Origin: Mycoplasmatota bacterium
GTDB taxonomy: Bacteria; Bacillota_I; Bacilli_A; Izemoplasmatales; Izemoplasmataceae
Direction: 5' to 3'
Assembly: GCA_022712785.1 (NCBI GenBank)
Contig: JAFLJX010000085.1
Coordinates: 1 to 9,174, forward strand
DNA length: 9,174 bases
Positions 1 through 5,657 of the stretch are shown piece after piece. The translations under genes were made by a program, and so were the position numbers. Every line of letters starts with the position of its first letter. The first letter of the stretch is position 1. Below the pieces are notes generated by a model, which saw only the letters and a program-made list of their open reading frames with translations, was not told the DNA's origin and ran no database searches.

Positions 1-104
1 GCTTTTGCTTCTTTCCTATTCATTACGTCATAAGGTAAAGCAACTACTTTTTCAACTAAATCTTTTCTTGGTCTTACTGCTCTAAATGGTCTAACTATTG
101 CCAT
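1..104 (-). CDS. DUF1015 family protein, N-terminal fragment (runs off the window start)
   Basis: The minus strand from 104 opens MAIVRPFRAVRPRKDLVEKV and continues through VALPYDVMNRKEAKA, open to the edge. This is the characteristic start of DUF1015 proteins (PFRAxRP, then LPYDVMN), whose full length is roughly 400 residues, so only 34 codons are present. The ATG at 104-102 has a strong site, AGGAGGA, whose first bases overlap the TAG stop of the upstream dehydrogenase; the gap is 12 nt, so it is the third gene of the serine operon. The biochemical role of DUF1015 is not known to me. Older annotations link it to ParB-like proteins, and it often accompanies serA in clostridia, which suggests a role in serine metabolism. 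The family call is firm; the role is inference. Confidence 0.85.
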   Translation of the reverse strand, partial: MAIVRPFRAVRPRKDLVEKVVALPYDVMNRKEAK

Positions 105-116
105 AATTAAATCCTC

Positions 117-1028
117 CTAAATTAAACTTTCTTTTATTACATCGATAGTTTCTAAACCTATTCTTGCTTGAGCTTCTTCTGTAGCTGCACCAATGTGTGG
201 TGTCAATGAAATTAATTCATGTGTATAAATTCTTTCATCCTTACAAGGTTCATTTTCATAAACATCTAAAGCAGCTTTAGCAACAATTCCACTATCCAAT
301 GCTACAAGCAATGCATTCTCATCAACCACTCCACCACGAGCAGTATTAATTAAATACATCCCTTTTTTCATTTTACTAAATTCTTTTGTACTTAACGCTG
401 GCCCATTGGCTTTAATAAATGGGATGTGTAAACTAATAAAATCAGACTGAGCTAAAAGCTCATCTTTACTTACAAATCCACATTCAGGTAAATTATCTAT
501 TTCTCCTAGAAAGTCATTATATATAACTTTCATTCCAAGCGCCATTGCTTTTACAGCAAGACTTTGAGAAATCCTACCAAAACCAATTAATCCTAAAGTT
601 TTTCCATTTAACTCAATACCTTTGTATAACTTCTTATTCCAAAGTCCTTGTCTCATTGTTACGTTAGAAATGTATATATGTCTAGCTAATGCAAACATAT
701 GTCCCAAAGCAAGTTCAGCAACAGCTGCACTAGAACTATTAGGTGTATTCCTTACACTAATTCCTTTTGATTTTGCATAAACATGATCAATATTATCAAT
801 TCCTACACCTGCTCTAATTATTAGTTTTAATTGTCCGCCAATTATCGCTTCATCAATTAAATCTTCTCTAATTTTAGTAGCACTTCTAATAATAATACAA
901 TCTATTTCTTTAATCTTAGTAACTAATTCATCTTTATCATAAAATTTAACTTCAACATCATAACCTAATTCAATAAGTTTTTCAGCAGCCGAAGCATCAA
1001 TTCCGTCATTCGCTAATATTTTATACAT
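117..1028 (-). CDS. serA: D-3-phosphoglycerate dehydrogenase (short form, no ACT domain)
   Basis: This 303-residue cytosolic D-2-hydroxyacid dehydrogenase likely oxidises 3-phosphoglycerate to 3-phosphohydroxypyruvate with NAD, the first committed step of serine synthesis. Visible motifs are RAGVGIDNID (72-81), the Rossmann loop GFGRIS (149-154) followed by Asp172 for the cofactor ribose, and the catalytic triad Arg231 (TARGG), Glu260 (ENEP) and His278 (TPHIGAAT). The last glycine of GxGxxG is Ser154, a small change that should be tolerated. The protein stops right after the catalytic domain, so the C-terminal ACT domain that senses serine in long forms is absent. The ATG at 1028 is chosen because GGTGG overlaps the upstream TAG and sits just before it; a TTG at 1049 would overlap the aminotransferase gene. 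The specificity call rests on the aminotransferase and DUF1015 neighbours; another 2-hydroxyacid substrate is possible. Confidence 0.88.
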   Translation of the reverse strand: MYKILANDGIDASAAEKLIELGYDVEVKFYDKDELVTKIKEIDCIIIRSATKIREDLIDEAIIGGQLKLIIRAGVGIDNIDHVYAKSKGISVRNTPNSSSAAVAELALGHMFALARHIYISNVTMRQGLWNKKLYKGIELNGKTLGLIGFGRISQSLAVKAMALGMKVIYNDFLGEIDNLPECGFVSKDELLAQSDFISLHIPFIKANGPALSTKEFSKMKKGMYLINTARGGVVDENALLVALDSGIVAKAALDVYENEPCKDERIYTHELISLTPHIGAATEEAQARIGLETIDVIKESLI

Positions 1029-1036
1029 ATCTCCAC

Positions 1037-2107
1037 CTACAGTCCCCAAATATTTTCTATTTCTTTTAATAAATCGTCTAATTCTTTAGGATCACGGTCT
1101 GCCATATGTGCAATTCTAAATGCTTTTTCTTTTAAATCTCCATAACCATTACTAATTAAGTATCCTCTTGTCATTAATTCTTTATTCAAGTCTCCTACAG
1201 ATTTACCACCTGTATTTAGTATTGTAGTTACAGTATTACTTCTATAATCAGGATTCGCTAATAATCCGAAATGTTTTTCAGCCCATGCTTGAACTGTTTT
1301 TGACATTGCTGCATGTCTATCAAATCTATTTTGCAATCCTTCTTTATTCAATATTTTATCTAATTGATAATCTAAAGCCCACATGTGTGGAGTCGAAGGT
1401 GTAGTTGGGTACTGAGCATCTTTTAATGCTCTATTAACTACATTAATCAAATCAAAATAAAAACCTCTAAATTCAACAGTTTTAGCTCTGTCAATTGCAT
1501 TTTGGGAAACTGAAGCAACACTTAATCCAGGAGGTAATCCTAAACTTTTTTGAGTAGATGCTAAACAAATATCAACATTTGACTTATCTACTTCAATTTT
1601 TGCTCCTCCAAGTGAACTAACAGCATCCACCAAGTATAATACACCTGGGAATTTAGCTACTACTTGTCCAATTTCATATACAGGATTCATAATACCTGTA
1701 GTAGTTTCGTTATGAGTTACAGTAACAACATCGTATAATCCAGTTTTCAAGGCTTCTTCTACCATTTCTGGAGTAGTTGGTTGTCCAACCTCTGATTTAA
1801 ATATATCCGCAGCAACATTGTTAGTTTTCGCCATTTTATACCAGCGATCTCCAAATGCTCCTACACTAAATACAGCAGCTCTTTTTTTAGTACATGATCT
1901 AATAGCCATTTCCATGATCCCACTACCACTACTCGTAGATAATATAATAAGATCTTTTGTAAACATTAGCTCTTGTAATTTTTTAGAAATATTTTCTTGA
2001 AGTACAGTTGCAGTTTTGCTTCTATGTGCAATCTGTGTCGTTGATAATTTCTCCAAAACATCAGCTGAAACATCCACTGGTCCTGGAATAAATAGTTTAA
2101 TACTCAT
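1037..2107 (-). CDS. serC: Class V PLP aminotransferase, likely phosphoserine aminotransferase (alanine-glyoxylate type)
   Basis: This 356-residue fold-type I PLP enzyme belongs to the alanine-glyoxylate / serine-pyruvate aminotransferase group. The start IPGPVDVS (7-14), the phosphate-binding TSSGSGIME (58-66), the HNETTTG segment (132-138), Asp161 in DAVSSLGG, the Schiff-base Lys187 in STQKSLGLPPG, and the carboxylate-binding Arg331 in FRIAHMADR are all present, so it should be active. It directly precedes serA, 8 nt away, which favours 3-phosphohydroxypyruvate plus glutamate as substrates, the second step of serine synthesis. Members of this class replace the canonical SerC in several anaerobes. 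The ATG at 2107 has AGAGAGGAT 8 nt upstream and follows a candidate promoter by about 36 nt of leader. The fold and chemistry are clear; glyoxylate or pyruvate transamination is the main alternative. Confidence 0.82.
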   Translation of the reverse strand: MSIKLFIPGPVDVSADVLEKLSTTQIAHRSKTATVLQENISKKLQELMFTKDLIILSTSSGSGIMEMAIRSCTKKRAAVFSVGAFGDRWYKMAKTNNVAADIFKSEVGQPTTPEMVEEALKTGLYDVVTVTHNETTTGIMNPVYEIGQVVAKFPGVLYLVDAVSSLGGAKIEVDKSNVDICLASTQKSLGLPPGLSVASVSQNAIDRAKTVEFRGFYFDLINVVNRALKDAQYPTTPSTPHMWALDYQLDKILNKEGLQNRFDRHAAMSKTVQAWAEKHFGLLANPDYRSNTVTTILNTGGKSVGDLNKELMTRGYLISNGYGDLKEKAFRIAHMADRDPKELDDLLKEIENIWGL

Positions 2108-2150
2108 AATAACAATCCTCTCTAAATATCAATTTTAAACATACATTAGT

Positions 2151-2179
2151 ATTCTAACAATTTTAGTATAAGAAAACAA
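2151..2179 (-). promoter_or_regulatory. Promoter of the serine operon
   Basis: Read on the minus strand: -35 TTGTTT (2179-2174), 17-nt spacer, extended -10 TGT-TAGAAT (2159-2151). Predicted start is near 2144, giving a leader of about 36 nt before the aminotransferase ATG. The TG extension and exact spacing make this the best candidate; the -35 is only a 4/6 match. Confidence 0.55.
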
Positions 2180-2190
2180 GCGTTTTCAAT
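2172..2190 (-). promoter_or_regulatory. Inverted repeat on the -35, weak CcpA (cre)-like site
   Basis: GAAAAC (2172-2177) and GTTTTC (2182-2187) are perfect 6-bp inverted arms around AAGC, overlapping the serine-promoter -35. On the minus strand the same bases read TTGAAAACGCTTGTTT, which fits the left two-thirds of the cre consensus (TGNAANCGNW) but lacks the final C. A repressor or CcpA site is plausible by position only. Confidence 0.3.
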
Positions 2191-2205
2191 AAAATATTTG
2201 AGATT

Positions 2206-2243
2206 TATTTATGAAAAAGTTAATGGCTTTATTGGGCCGTTAA
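2206..2243 (-). other. Hairpin with short T-run upstream of the serine promoter
   Basis: On the minus strand TTAACGGC (2243-2236) pairs with GCCATTAA (2227-2220), 8 bp with one G-U pair and an 8-nt loop, followed by CTTTTTC (2219-2213). It could terminate leftward transcripts that start further upstream, or be a DNA site. It lies outside the transcript expected from the promoter at 2151-2179. Confidence 0.3.
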
Positions 2244-2274
2244 GATAATAAAAAAAATCCGTTAATACAGTAAA

Positions 2275-2302
2275 TTTGATGAAAATATTTTCATAGTATA
2301 AT
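2275..2302 (+). promoter_or_regulatory. Possible second rightward promoter with a 16-bp palindrome in its spacer
   Basis: TATAAT (2297-2302) is a perfect -10. A weak -35 (TTTGAT, 2275-2280) lies 16 bp upstream. The spacer and -35 edge hold the perfect palindrome ATGAAAATATTTTCAT (2279-2294), placed where a repressor would block polymerase. Activity in the aminotransferase direction is inferred. Confidence 0.4.
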
Positions 2303-2334
2303 TCGGTTATAAAAACTTATGAATTATATACTAA

Positions 2335-2390
2335 AATCAAGGTATAAAGTGTTGATTTAACACTAATCAAGTGATACAATAAAGTTGATT
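2335..2390. repeat. Four TTGATT half-sites in alternating orientation around the promoter
   Basis: AATCAA occurs at 2335-2340 and 2365-2370; TTGATT at 2352-2357 and 2385-2390. The two direct copies extend to GTTGATTT and start 33 bp apart, about three helical turns. One copy is the -35 itself. The overlapping palindrome AGTGTT-GATTT-AACACT (2348-2364) shares the -35. The arrangement resembles an operator cluster; the binding protein is unknown. Confidence 0.35.
2352..2380 (+). promoter_or_regulatory. Main promoter of the aminotransferase / carbonic anhydrase operon
   Basis: -35 TTGATT (2352-2357), exact 17-nt spacer, extended -10 TGA-TACAAT (2372-2380). The start is expected near 2387, a leader of about 20 nt that contains the ribosome site AGAGGAGG (2394-2401), 6 nt before the ATG at 2408. 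Confidence 0.7.
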
Positions 2391-2407
2391 TTTAGAGGAG
2401 GTATTAT

Positions 2408-3595
2408 ATGGAATTATCAAAAAGAGTTTTAGAAATGCAAGAATCACCAGTTAGAAAATTAGTACCTATTGCAACAAGAGTAAAAAAACAAGGTAAAAAA
2501 GTATTTCATTTGAATATTGGGCAGCCAGACATAGAAACACCAAAGGTATTTATGGAAGCAATTAATAACTATGATTCAAAAGTTATTAATTACTCTTTTA
2601 GTCAAGGAGAACCAAAACTCATAAACTCTATAAGAGCATATTTCAAACGTGATGGTATTATCTTTGATGAAGATGAAGTTTTAATTACAAATGGCGGATC
2701 TGAAGCTTTAACTTTCACTACTATTGCTATATGTGATCCTGGTGATGAAATCTTAGTTCCTGAACCATTTTATACTAACTATAATGGTTTTACTGGAGGA
2801 GTTAATGTCAATATAAAACCTATTACTACTCTTGCACAAGATGGTTTCCATCTACCAAGTAAATCAGAAATAATAAAATTGATTACTCCAAAAACTAAGG
2901 CTATACTGTTCTCTAATCCAGGTAACCCTACTGGTACAATTCTTAGATTAGATGAAATGGAAATGATCGCAGAGATTGCTAAGGAATTCGATTTATTCAT
3001 TATTAGTGATGAAGTATATCGAGGTTTTGCATTTGATGGATTAAAAGGTATATCTATGGGGAGCATTAAGGGCGTAGAAGATAGAACTATTATTATTGAA
3101 AGTGTTTCAAAAAGATATAGTGCATGCGGTGCGCGTATTGGAAGTATTCAATCAAAAAATAAAAAATTAATAAAAAACATACTGAAACTATGTCAAGCAA
3201 GACTGTGTGTCGCAACACTTGAACAAGTTGGAGCGGCTGAGTTATATAAATTAGATGACGAATATACTGCTATGATTAAAGATGAATACCAAAAAAGAAG
3301 AGATATTGTTTATTCAACTTTACAAAAAATCCCAGGTATTGTTTGTGAAAAACCAAGTGGTGCATTTTACTTAGTAGCTAAATTACCTGTAGAAGATGCG
3401 GAAGAGTTTGTAATTTGGATGTTAGAGGAATTTGATGTTGATGGTGAAACTGTTATGCTTTCTCCTGCTGAAGGATTCTATGCAACTGAAGGACTTGGAA
3501 AAGATGAAGTAAGAATTGCATATGTTTTAAATACAGATGCAATGATAAGAGCAATGTATATCCTTGAAAAAGGATTAGAGAAATATAATAGCTAA
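2408..3595 (+). CDS. Class I/II PLP-dependent aminotransferase (aspartate aminotransferase-like)
   Basis: This cytosolic 395-residue fold-type I aminotransferase is of normal length and complete. Motifs in order are NIGQPDIETP (36-45), the cofactor-phosphate segment NGGSEAL (95-101), NPGNPTG (170-176), Asp201 in ISDEVYRGF for the pyridine nitrogen, Schiff-base Lys235 in SVSKRYSACGARIG with Arg243, and Arg369 in VRIAYVLN for the substrate alpha-carboxylate. The SKRYSACGARIG block is typical of the aspartate-aminotransferase-like subgroup of Bacteroidota and anaerobic Firmicutes. The amino donor cannot be read from sequence; aspartate, alanine or aromatic donors are possible. The ATG has an ideal AGAGGAGG site 6 nt upstream. 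The gene leads an operon with a gamma-carbonic anhydrase 15 nt downstream, so bicarbonate supply to anaplerotic or amino-acid synthesis is a conceivable link, but that is inference. Confidence 0.88.
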   Translation: MELSKRVLEMQESPVRKLVPIATRVKKQGKKVFHLNIGQPDIETPKVFMEAINNYDSKVINYSFSQGEPKLINSIRAYFKRDGIIFDEDEVLITNGGSEALTFTTIAICDPGDEILVPEPFYTNYNGFTGGVNVNIKPITTLAQDGFHLPSKSEIIKLITPKTKAILFSNPGNPTGTILRLDEMEMIAEIAKEFDLFIISDEVYRGFAFDGLKGISMGSIKGVEDRTIIIESVSKRYSACGARIGSIQSKNKKLIKNILKLCQARLCVATLEQVGAAELYKLDDEYTAMIKDEYQKRRDIVYSTLQKIPGIVCEKPSGAFYLVAKLPVEDAEEFVIWMLEEFDVDGETVMLSPAEGFYATEGLGKDEVRIAYVLNTDAMIRAMYILEKGLEKYNS

Positions 3596-3610
3596 TCGAG
3601 GTGTATTAAT

Positions 3611-4111
3611 ATGATTGTTGAAAAGTATAAAGATAAATCACCTAACATATCAAAAAAAGCAAAAGTGTTTAAAAATGCAGTTATTGCAGGTGACGTTACA
3701 CTCCATGACTTTGTGAATGTTTGGTACAATGTCACTATTAGAGGAGATATGGCTCCTGTTACTATCTTAGAAAATACTAATATCCAGGATAACAGTATAG
3801 TTCATACAAATACTAATTTACCTACTCACATAGGAAAAAATGTAACTGTAGGACATGGGGCGATAATCCACGCAGCAACCGTTAAAGATAACGCATTAAT
3901 TGGAATGGGTAGTATAATACTGGATGGCGCAGTTATTGGAGAATATAGTTTAGTAGGTGCTGGATGTGTAGTTCCACCGTTTAAAACTGTACCTGATAGA
4001 ACATTAGTTATTGGGAATCCAATGAAAATAATAAGAGAATTAACGGATAAAGAAATCGAAGATATAAAAGCAAACAAGGATGTCTATTTAAAACTAATGA
4101 CTGAATATTAA
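3611..4111 (+). CDS. Gamma-class carbonic anhydrase / hexapeptide-repeat protein
   Basis: This 166-residue protein has the left-handed beta-helix built from hexapeptide repeats (for example VIAGDV, THIGKNVTVGHGAIIHAATV, ALIGMGSIILDGAVIG) and a C-terminal helix from about 143. The three zinc ligands expected of gamma-carbonic anhydrases are present: His65 (NSIVHTN), His82 (VGHGA) and His87 (IIHAA). Arg44 and Asp46 in IRGD also match the family, which functions as a trimer with metals between subunits. The likely reaction is interconversion of CO2 and bicarbonate, though many short YrdA/PaaY-type members have weak or untested activity. The ATG at 3611 has CGAGGTG 7 nt upstream and begins 15 nt after the aminotransferase stop, so the two genes share a transcript. 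A terminator follows 8 nt after the stop. Confidence 0.88.
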   Translation: MIVEKYKDKSPNISKKAKVFKNAVIAGDVTLHDFVNVWYNVTIRGDMAPVTILENTNIQDNSIVHTNTNLPTHIGKNVTVGHGAIIHAATVKDNALIGMGSIILDGAVIGEYSLVGAGCVVPPFKTVPDRTLVIGNPMKIIRELTDKEIEDIKANKDVYLKLMTEY

Positions 4112-4119
4112 ATTTAAAA

Positions 4120-4150
4120 GCGGTGTATTTATAAAATATGCTGTTTTTTT
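4120..4150 (+). terminator. Rho-independent terminator of the aminotransferase / carbonic anhydrase operon
   Basis: GCGGTGTATTT (4120-4130) pairs with AAATATGCTGT (4134-4144) over 11 positions, five of them G-U, with a 3-nt loop, then seven T (4144-4150). It begins 8 nt after the carbonic anhydrase stop. The stem is weak in GC, but the position and T-run support it. Confidence 0.6.
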
Positions 4151-4257
4151 ATTCTATTCACAATCTCCATTATTCTCATGTGTTTATCTAAATATAATAA
4201 AGCAATTTGTTTCTTCTCATCAATACTAAATACTTCGTGTTTCTCTGTTATTCTCAT
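4129..4257 (-). CDS. Small reading frame, 42 codons, unknown product
   Basis: The frame encodes MRITEKHEVFSIDEKKQIAL then LYLDKHMRIMEIVNRIKKQHIL, stop TAA. Two adjacent ATGs exist (4260 and 4257); the second sits 6 nt from AGAGGT (4269-4264), the better spacing. An extended -10, TGATATACT, lies 25 nt upstream. The peptide is charged, has no signal or membrane segment, and is predicted helical; the IALLYLDKHMRIMEIVNRI stretch looks like the first helices of a helix-turn-helix domain, as in the N-termini of sigma-like or transposase-type proteins, but is too short to be complete. Its 3' end lies inside the opposite strand's terminator stem. It may be a real small protein or the remnant of a larger DNA-binding gene. 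I do not recognise a family. Confidence 0.4.
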   Translation of the reverse strand: MRITEKHEVFSIDEKKQIALLYLDKHMRIMEIVNRIKKQHIL

Positions 4258-4282
4258 CATATTACCTCTTTCTCTTTCTTTA

Positions 4283-4291
4283 AGTATATCA
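4283..4291 (-). promoter_or_regulatory. Extended -10 element for the 42-codon frame
   Basis: TGATATACT (4291-4283 on the minus strand) is a TG-extended -10. No -35 is evident, because the upstream bases form the terminator hairpin. Predicted start near 4277 would give a leader of about 20 nt containing the AGAGGT site. Confidence 0.35.
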
Positions 4292-4294
4292 AAA

Positions 4295-4334
4295 AGACAT
4301 ACTAGATTTTAAACATCTAATATGTCTCTTTTTT
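4295..4334. terminator. Bidirectional terminator downstream of the YczE-like gene
   Basis: AGACATACTAGAT (4295-4307) and ATCTAATATGTCT (4315-4327) form a 13-bp stem with one mismatch or G-U pair and a 7-nt loop. On the plus strand it is followed by C and six T (4329-4334); on the minus strand by a run of five T counting the stem end. It ends the minus-strand YczE-like transcript and backs up the terminator at 4120-4150. Confidence 0.8.
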
Positions 4335-4352
4335 ATTGTGTCTGTTTTAAGG

Positions 4353-5018
4353 TTATACTTTCTTTCCAGTTTCTTTTTTTAATAGATATTCTCTAAAACT
4401 TCTTTGTTTTTCAGTCTTTGGATCAAATCCAAGTTTCTTAAAAAAGAATTGCACAAGATATCCAGAAAACAACATTGTGAATAATGTTCCTACTCCTACT
4501 GTTCCACCAAGTTTATACCCTATGCTTAGTACTGTTAGTTCGACAACAGGTTTAATATACTTAACATCAATTTGAGAAATTCTACTTAATCCAACAAATA
4601 TTCCATCACGTGGACCTGGTCCGAGTCTTGTACTTATATACAAACTTCCACCAAATGTCATTATTAATAGTCCAGATATAAAAAGTAATCCTTTTTCTAA
4701 GTATGCAACTGGTTCATATTTGATAACAACTTCAAAAAAATCCATTATGAGTCCTATAAATAAAGCGTTAGCTATCGTTCCTATACCTACTTTTGTTTTA
4801 ATCAGTAAAACACTAAAAACTAATATAATAACTCCAAGTATAATAGTAACTTCACCAAAAGTGAAAATTGAAACTCCTGCTATTCCCTGATGTAAAACGC
4901 CCCAGCTTGACATTCCAAGCCCTGCTTTCATTGTTAAAATCATTCCTAGAGACAATAAAACAAAGCCTAAAAATAAAATCTGTATTTTTAATAAATCTTT
5001 TCTTAATACATCATTCAT
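4353..5018 (-). CDS. yczE: YczE/YitT-like integral membrane protein
   Basis: This is a 221-residue membrane protein with about six hydrophobic segments (roughly 12-30, 55-73, 80-98, 108-129, 155-170, 175-193) and a basic C-terminal tail from 194. Two related loops, KAGLGMSSWGVLHQGIA (31-47) and RLGPGPRDGIFVGLSR (131-146), show the internal duplication typical of the YczE/YyaS/YitT group, whose transport or other function is not established. The ATG at 5018 is chosen because AGGTGA lies 5 nt upstream; a GTG at 5027 would start inside that ribosome site. The gene is monocistronic: its own promoter lies upstream and a strong terminator begins 19 nt past the stop. It is divergent from the CxxC membrane protein gene. 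The family call is good; the physiological role is unknown. Confidence 0.8.
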   Translation of the reverse strand: MNDVLRKDLLKIQILFLGFVLLSLGMILTMKAGLGMSSWGVLHQGIAGVSIFTFGEVTIILGVIILVFSVLLIKTKVGIGTIANALFIGLIMDFFEVVIKYEPVAYLEKGLLFISGLLIMTFGGSLYISTRLGPGPRDGIFVGLSRISQIDVKYIKPVVELTVLSIGYKLGGTVGVGTLFTMLFSGYLVQFFFKKLGFDPKTEKQRSFREYLLKKETGKKV

Positions 5019-5050
5019 TGATGTCACCTACTTCATGTGAATTAAAACTA

Positions 5051-5078
5051 ATTTTATCACATAATTATTTAACCACAA
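5051..5078 (-). promoter_or_regulatory. Promoter of the YczE-like gene
   Basis: On the minus strand: TTGTGG (5078-5073), 16-nt spacer, extended -10 TGA-TAAAAT (5059-5051). Start is expected near 5045, a leader of about 26 nt with AGGTGA just before the ATG. Confidence 0.55.
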
Positions 5079-5091
5079 GAAATATTTATTA

Positions 5092-5145
5092 TATAATCTA
5101 AACTAAAGTAAATTATTGTCTTTTAATTGATTAAAATGATATTAT
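5092..5145 (+). promoter_or_regulatory. Promoter region of the membrane protein / dehydrogenase pair, with spacer palindrome
   Basis: The best fit is -35 TTGTCT (5116-5121), 18-nt spacer, extended -10 TGA-TATTAT (5137-5145). The spacer is almost filled by TTTTAAT-TG-ATTAAAA (5121-5136), a candidate operator. Transcription would start near 5152, on top of the ribosome site. A perfect TATAAT at 5092-5097 without a good -35 is an alternative that would give a longer leader. Confidence 0.45.
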
Positions 5146-5162
5146 ATTAAAGAGGTGATTTG

Positions 5163-5657
5163 ATGTTAAGAACAGTTATGAATGAAGCAAAGTCAAAAAA
5201 TAACATCTTATACTTATTAATAGCATTCATTATTTTCTTTTCATTATATGTGTTCTTAGATTTTGAAGGGAATACTAACTATAGAATAATGAATGAAGAG
5301 TTTGGTATGGGAATTGTATCATTGCATATAATTATTAATGTATTGATAGCTATATTGTCGTCAACAATGGTAATTTTTAGTATAATTAATTTTAAATTAA
5401 CTAAAGTTGAACCTAAAGGTAGTAACGCTATTCCATTTTTTACATTTATTTTCGGACTTTTAACTTTTGGTTGTACTGGTTGTGTTGTTGCATTTTTAAG
5501 CGCAGTTGGGATTGCATTTAGTCCAGTAATTTTACCAAATGGTAATCTATTGTGGAAACTAATTGCTTTACTACTTGTTGTAATAGGTTTCACTTGGATT
5601 ATGTATTCAATTGAACATACTAAATGTAAAATTAAAAAAATTGGAGATGTTGTATAA
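5163..5657 (+). CDS. Four-helix membrane protein with a CxxC motif, unknown function
   Basis: This 164-residue protein has four hydrophobic stretches (about 14-33, 50-75, 88-120, 129-150), with a short loop containing acidic residues between the first two. The third carries Cys104 and Cys107 (FGCTGCVVAFLSAVG), and Cys155 lies in the basic tail (EHTKCKIKK). A vicinal Cys pair within a helix could be a redox disulfide, a metal or heme-thiolate site, or a persulfide carrier; none is shown by sequence. I do not recognise the family. The ATG at 5163 follows AGAGGTGA by 4 nt; a TTG at 5160 is less likely. Its stop overlaps the start of the dehydrogenase gene (TAATG), so the two are translationally coupled and probably work in the same process. 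Confidence 0.75.
   Translation: MLRTVMNEAKSKNNILYLLIAFIIFFSLYVFLDFEGNTNYRIMNEEFGMGIVSLHIIINVLIAILSSTMVIFSIINFKLTKVEPKGSNAIPFFTFIFGLLTFGCTGCVVAFLSAVGIAFSPVILPNGNLLWKLIALLLVVIGFTWIMYSIEHTKCKIKKIGDVV

Noticed and set aside
1029..1049. TTG start giving the dehydrogenase seven more residues
   Set aside because: It would overlap the aminotransferase gene and lacks a ribosome site; the ATG at 1028 follows GGTGG and begins at the usual MYKILANDG.
1818..2000. Plus-strand 60-residue frame inside the aminotransferase gene
   Set aside because: No ribosome site; it is antisense to a gene with intact catalytic motifs.
2108..2407. T-box or known amino-acid riboswitch before the serine operon
   Set aside because: No T-box core sequence, and the best promoter leaves only about 36 nt of leader.
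2779..3066. Minus-strand frame inside the class I aminotransferase, and similar ones at 3826-4077, 4868-5101, 5279-5593 and 5632-5835
   Set aside because: All are shadows of well-supported genes with no initiation signals or recognisable domains.
5019..5027. GTG start for the YczE-like gene
   Set aside because: It lies inside the AGGTGA ribosome site that is correctly spaced for the ATG at 5018.
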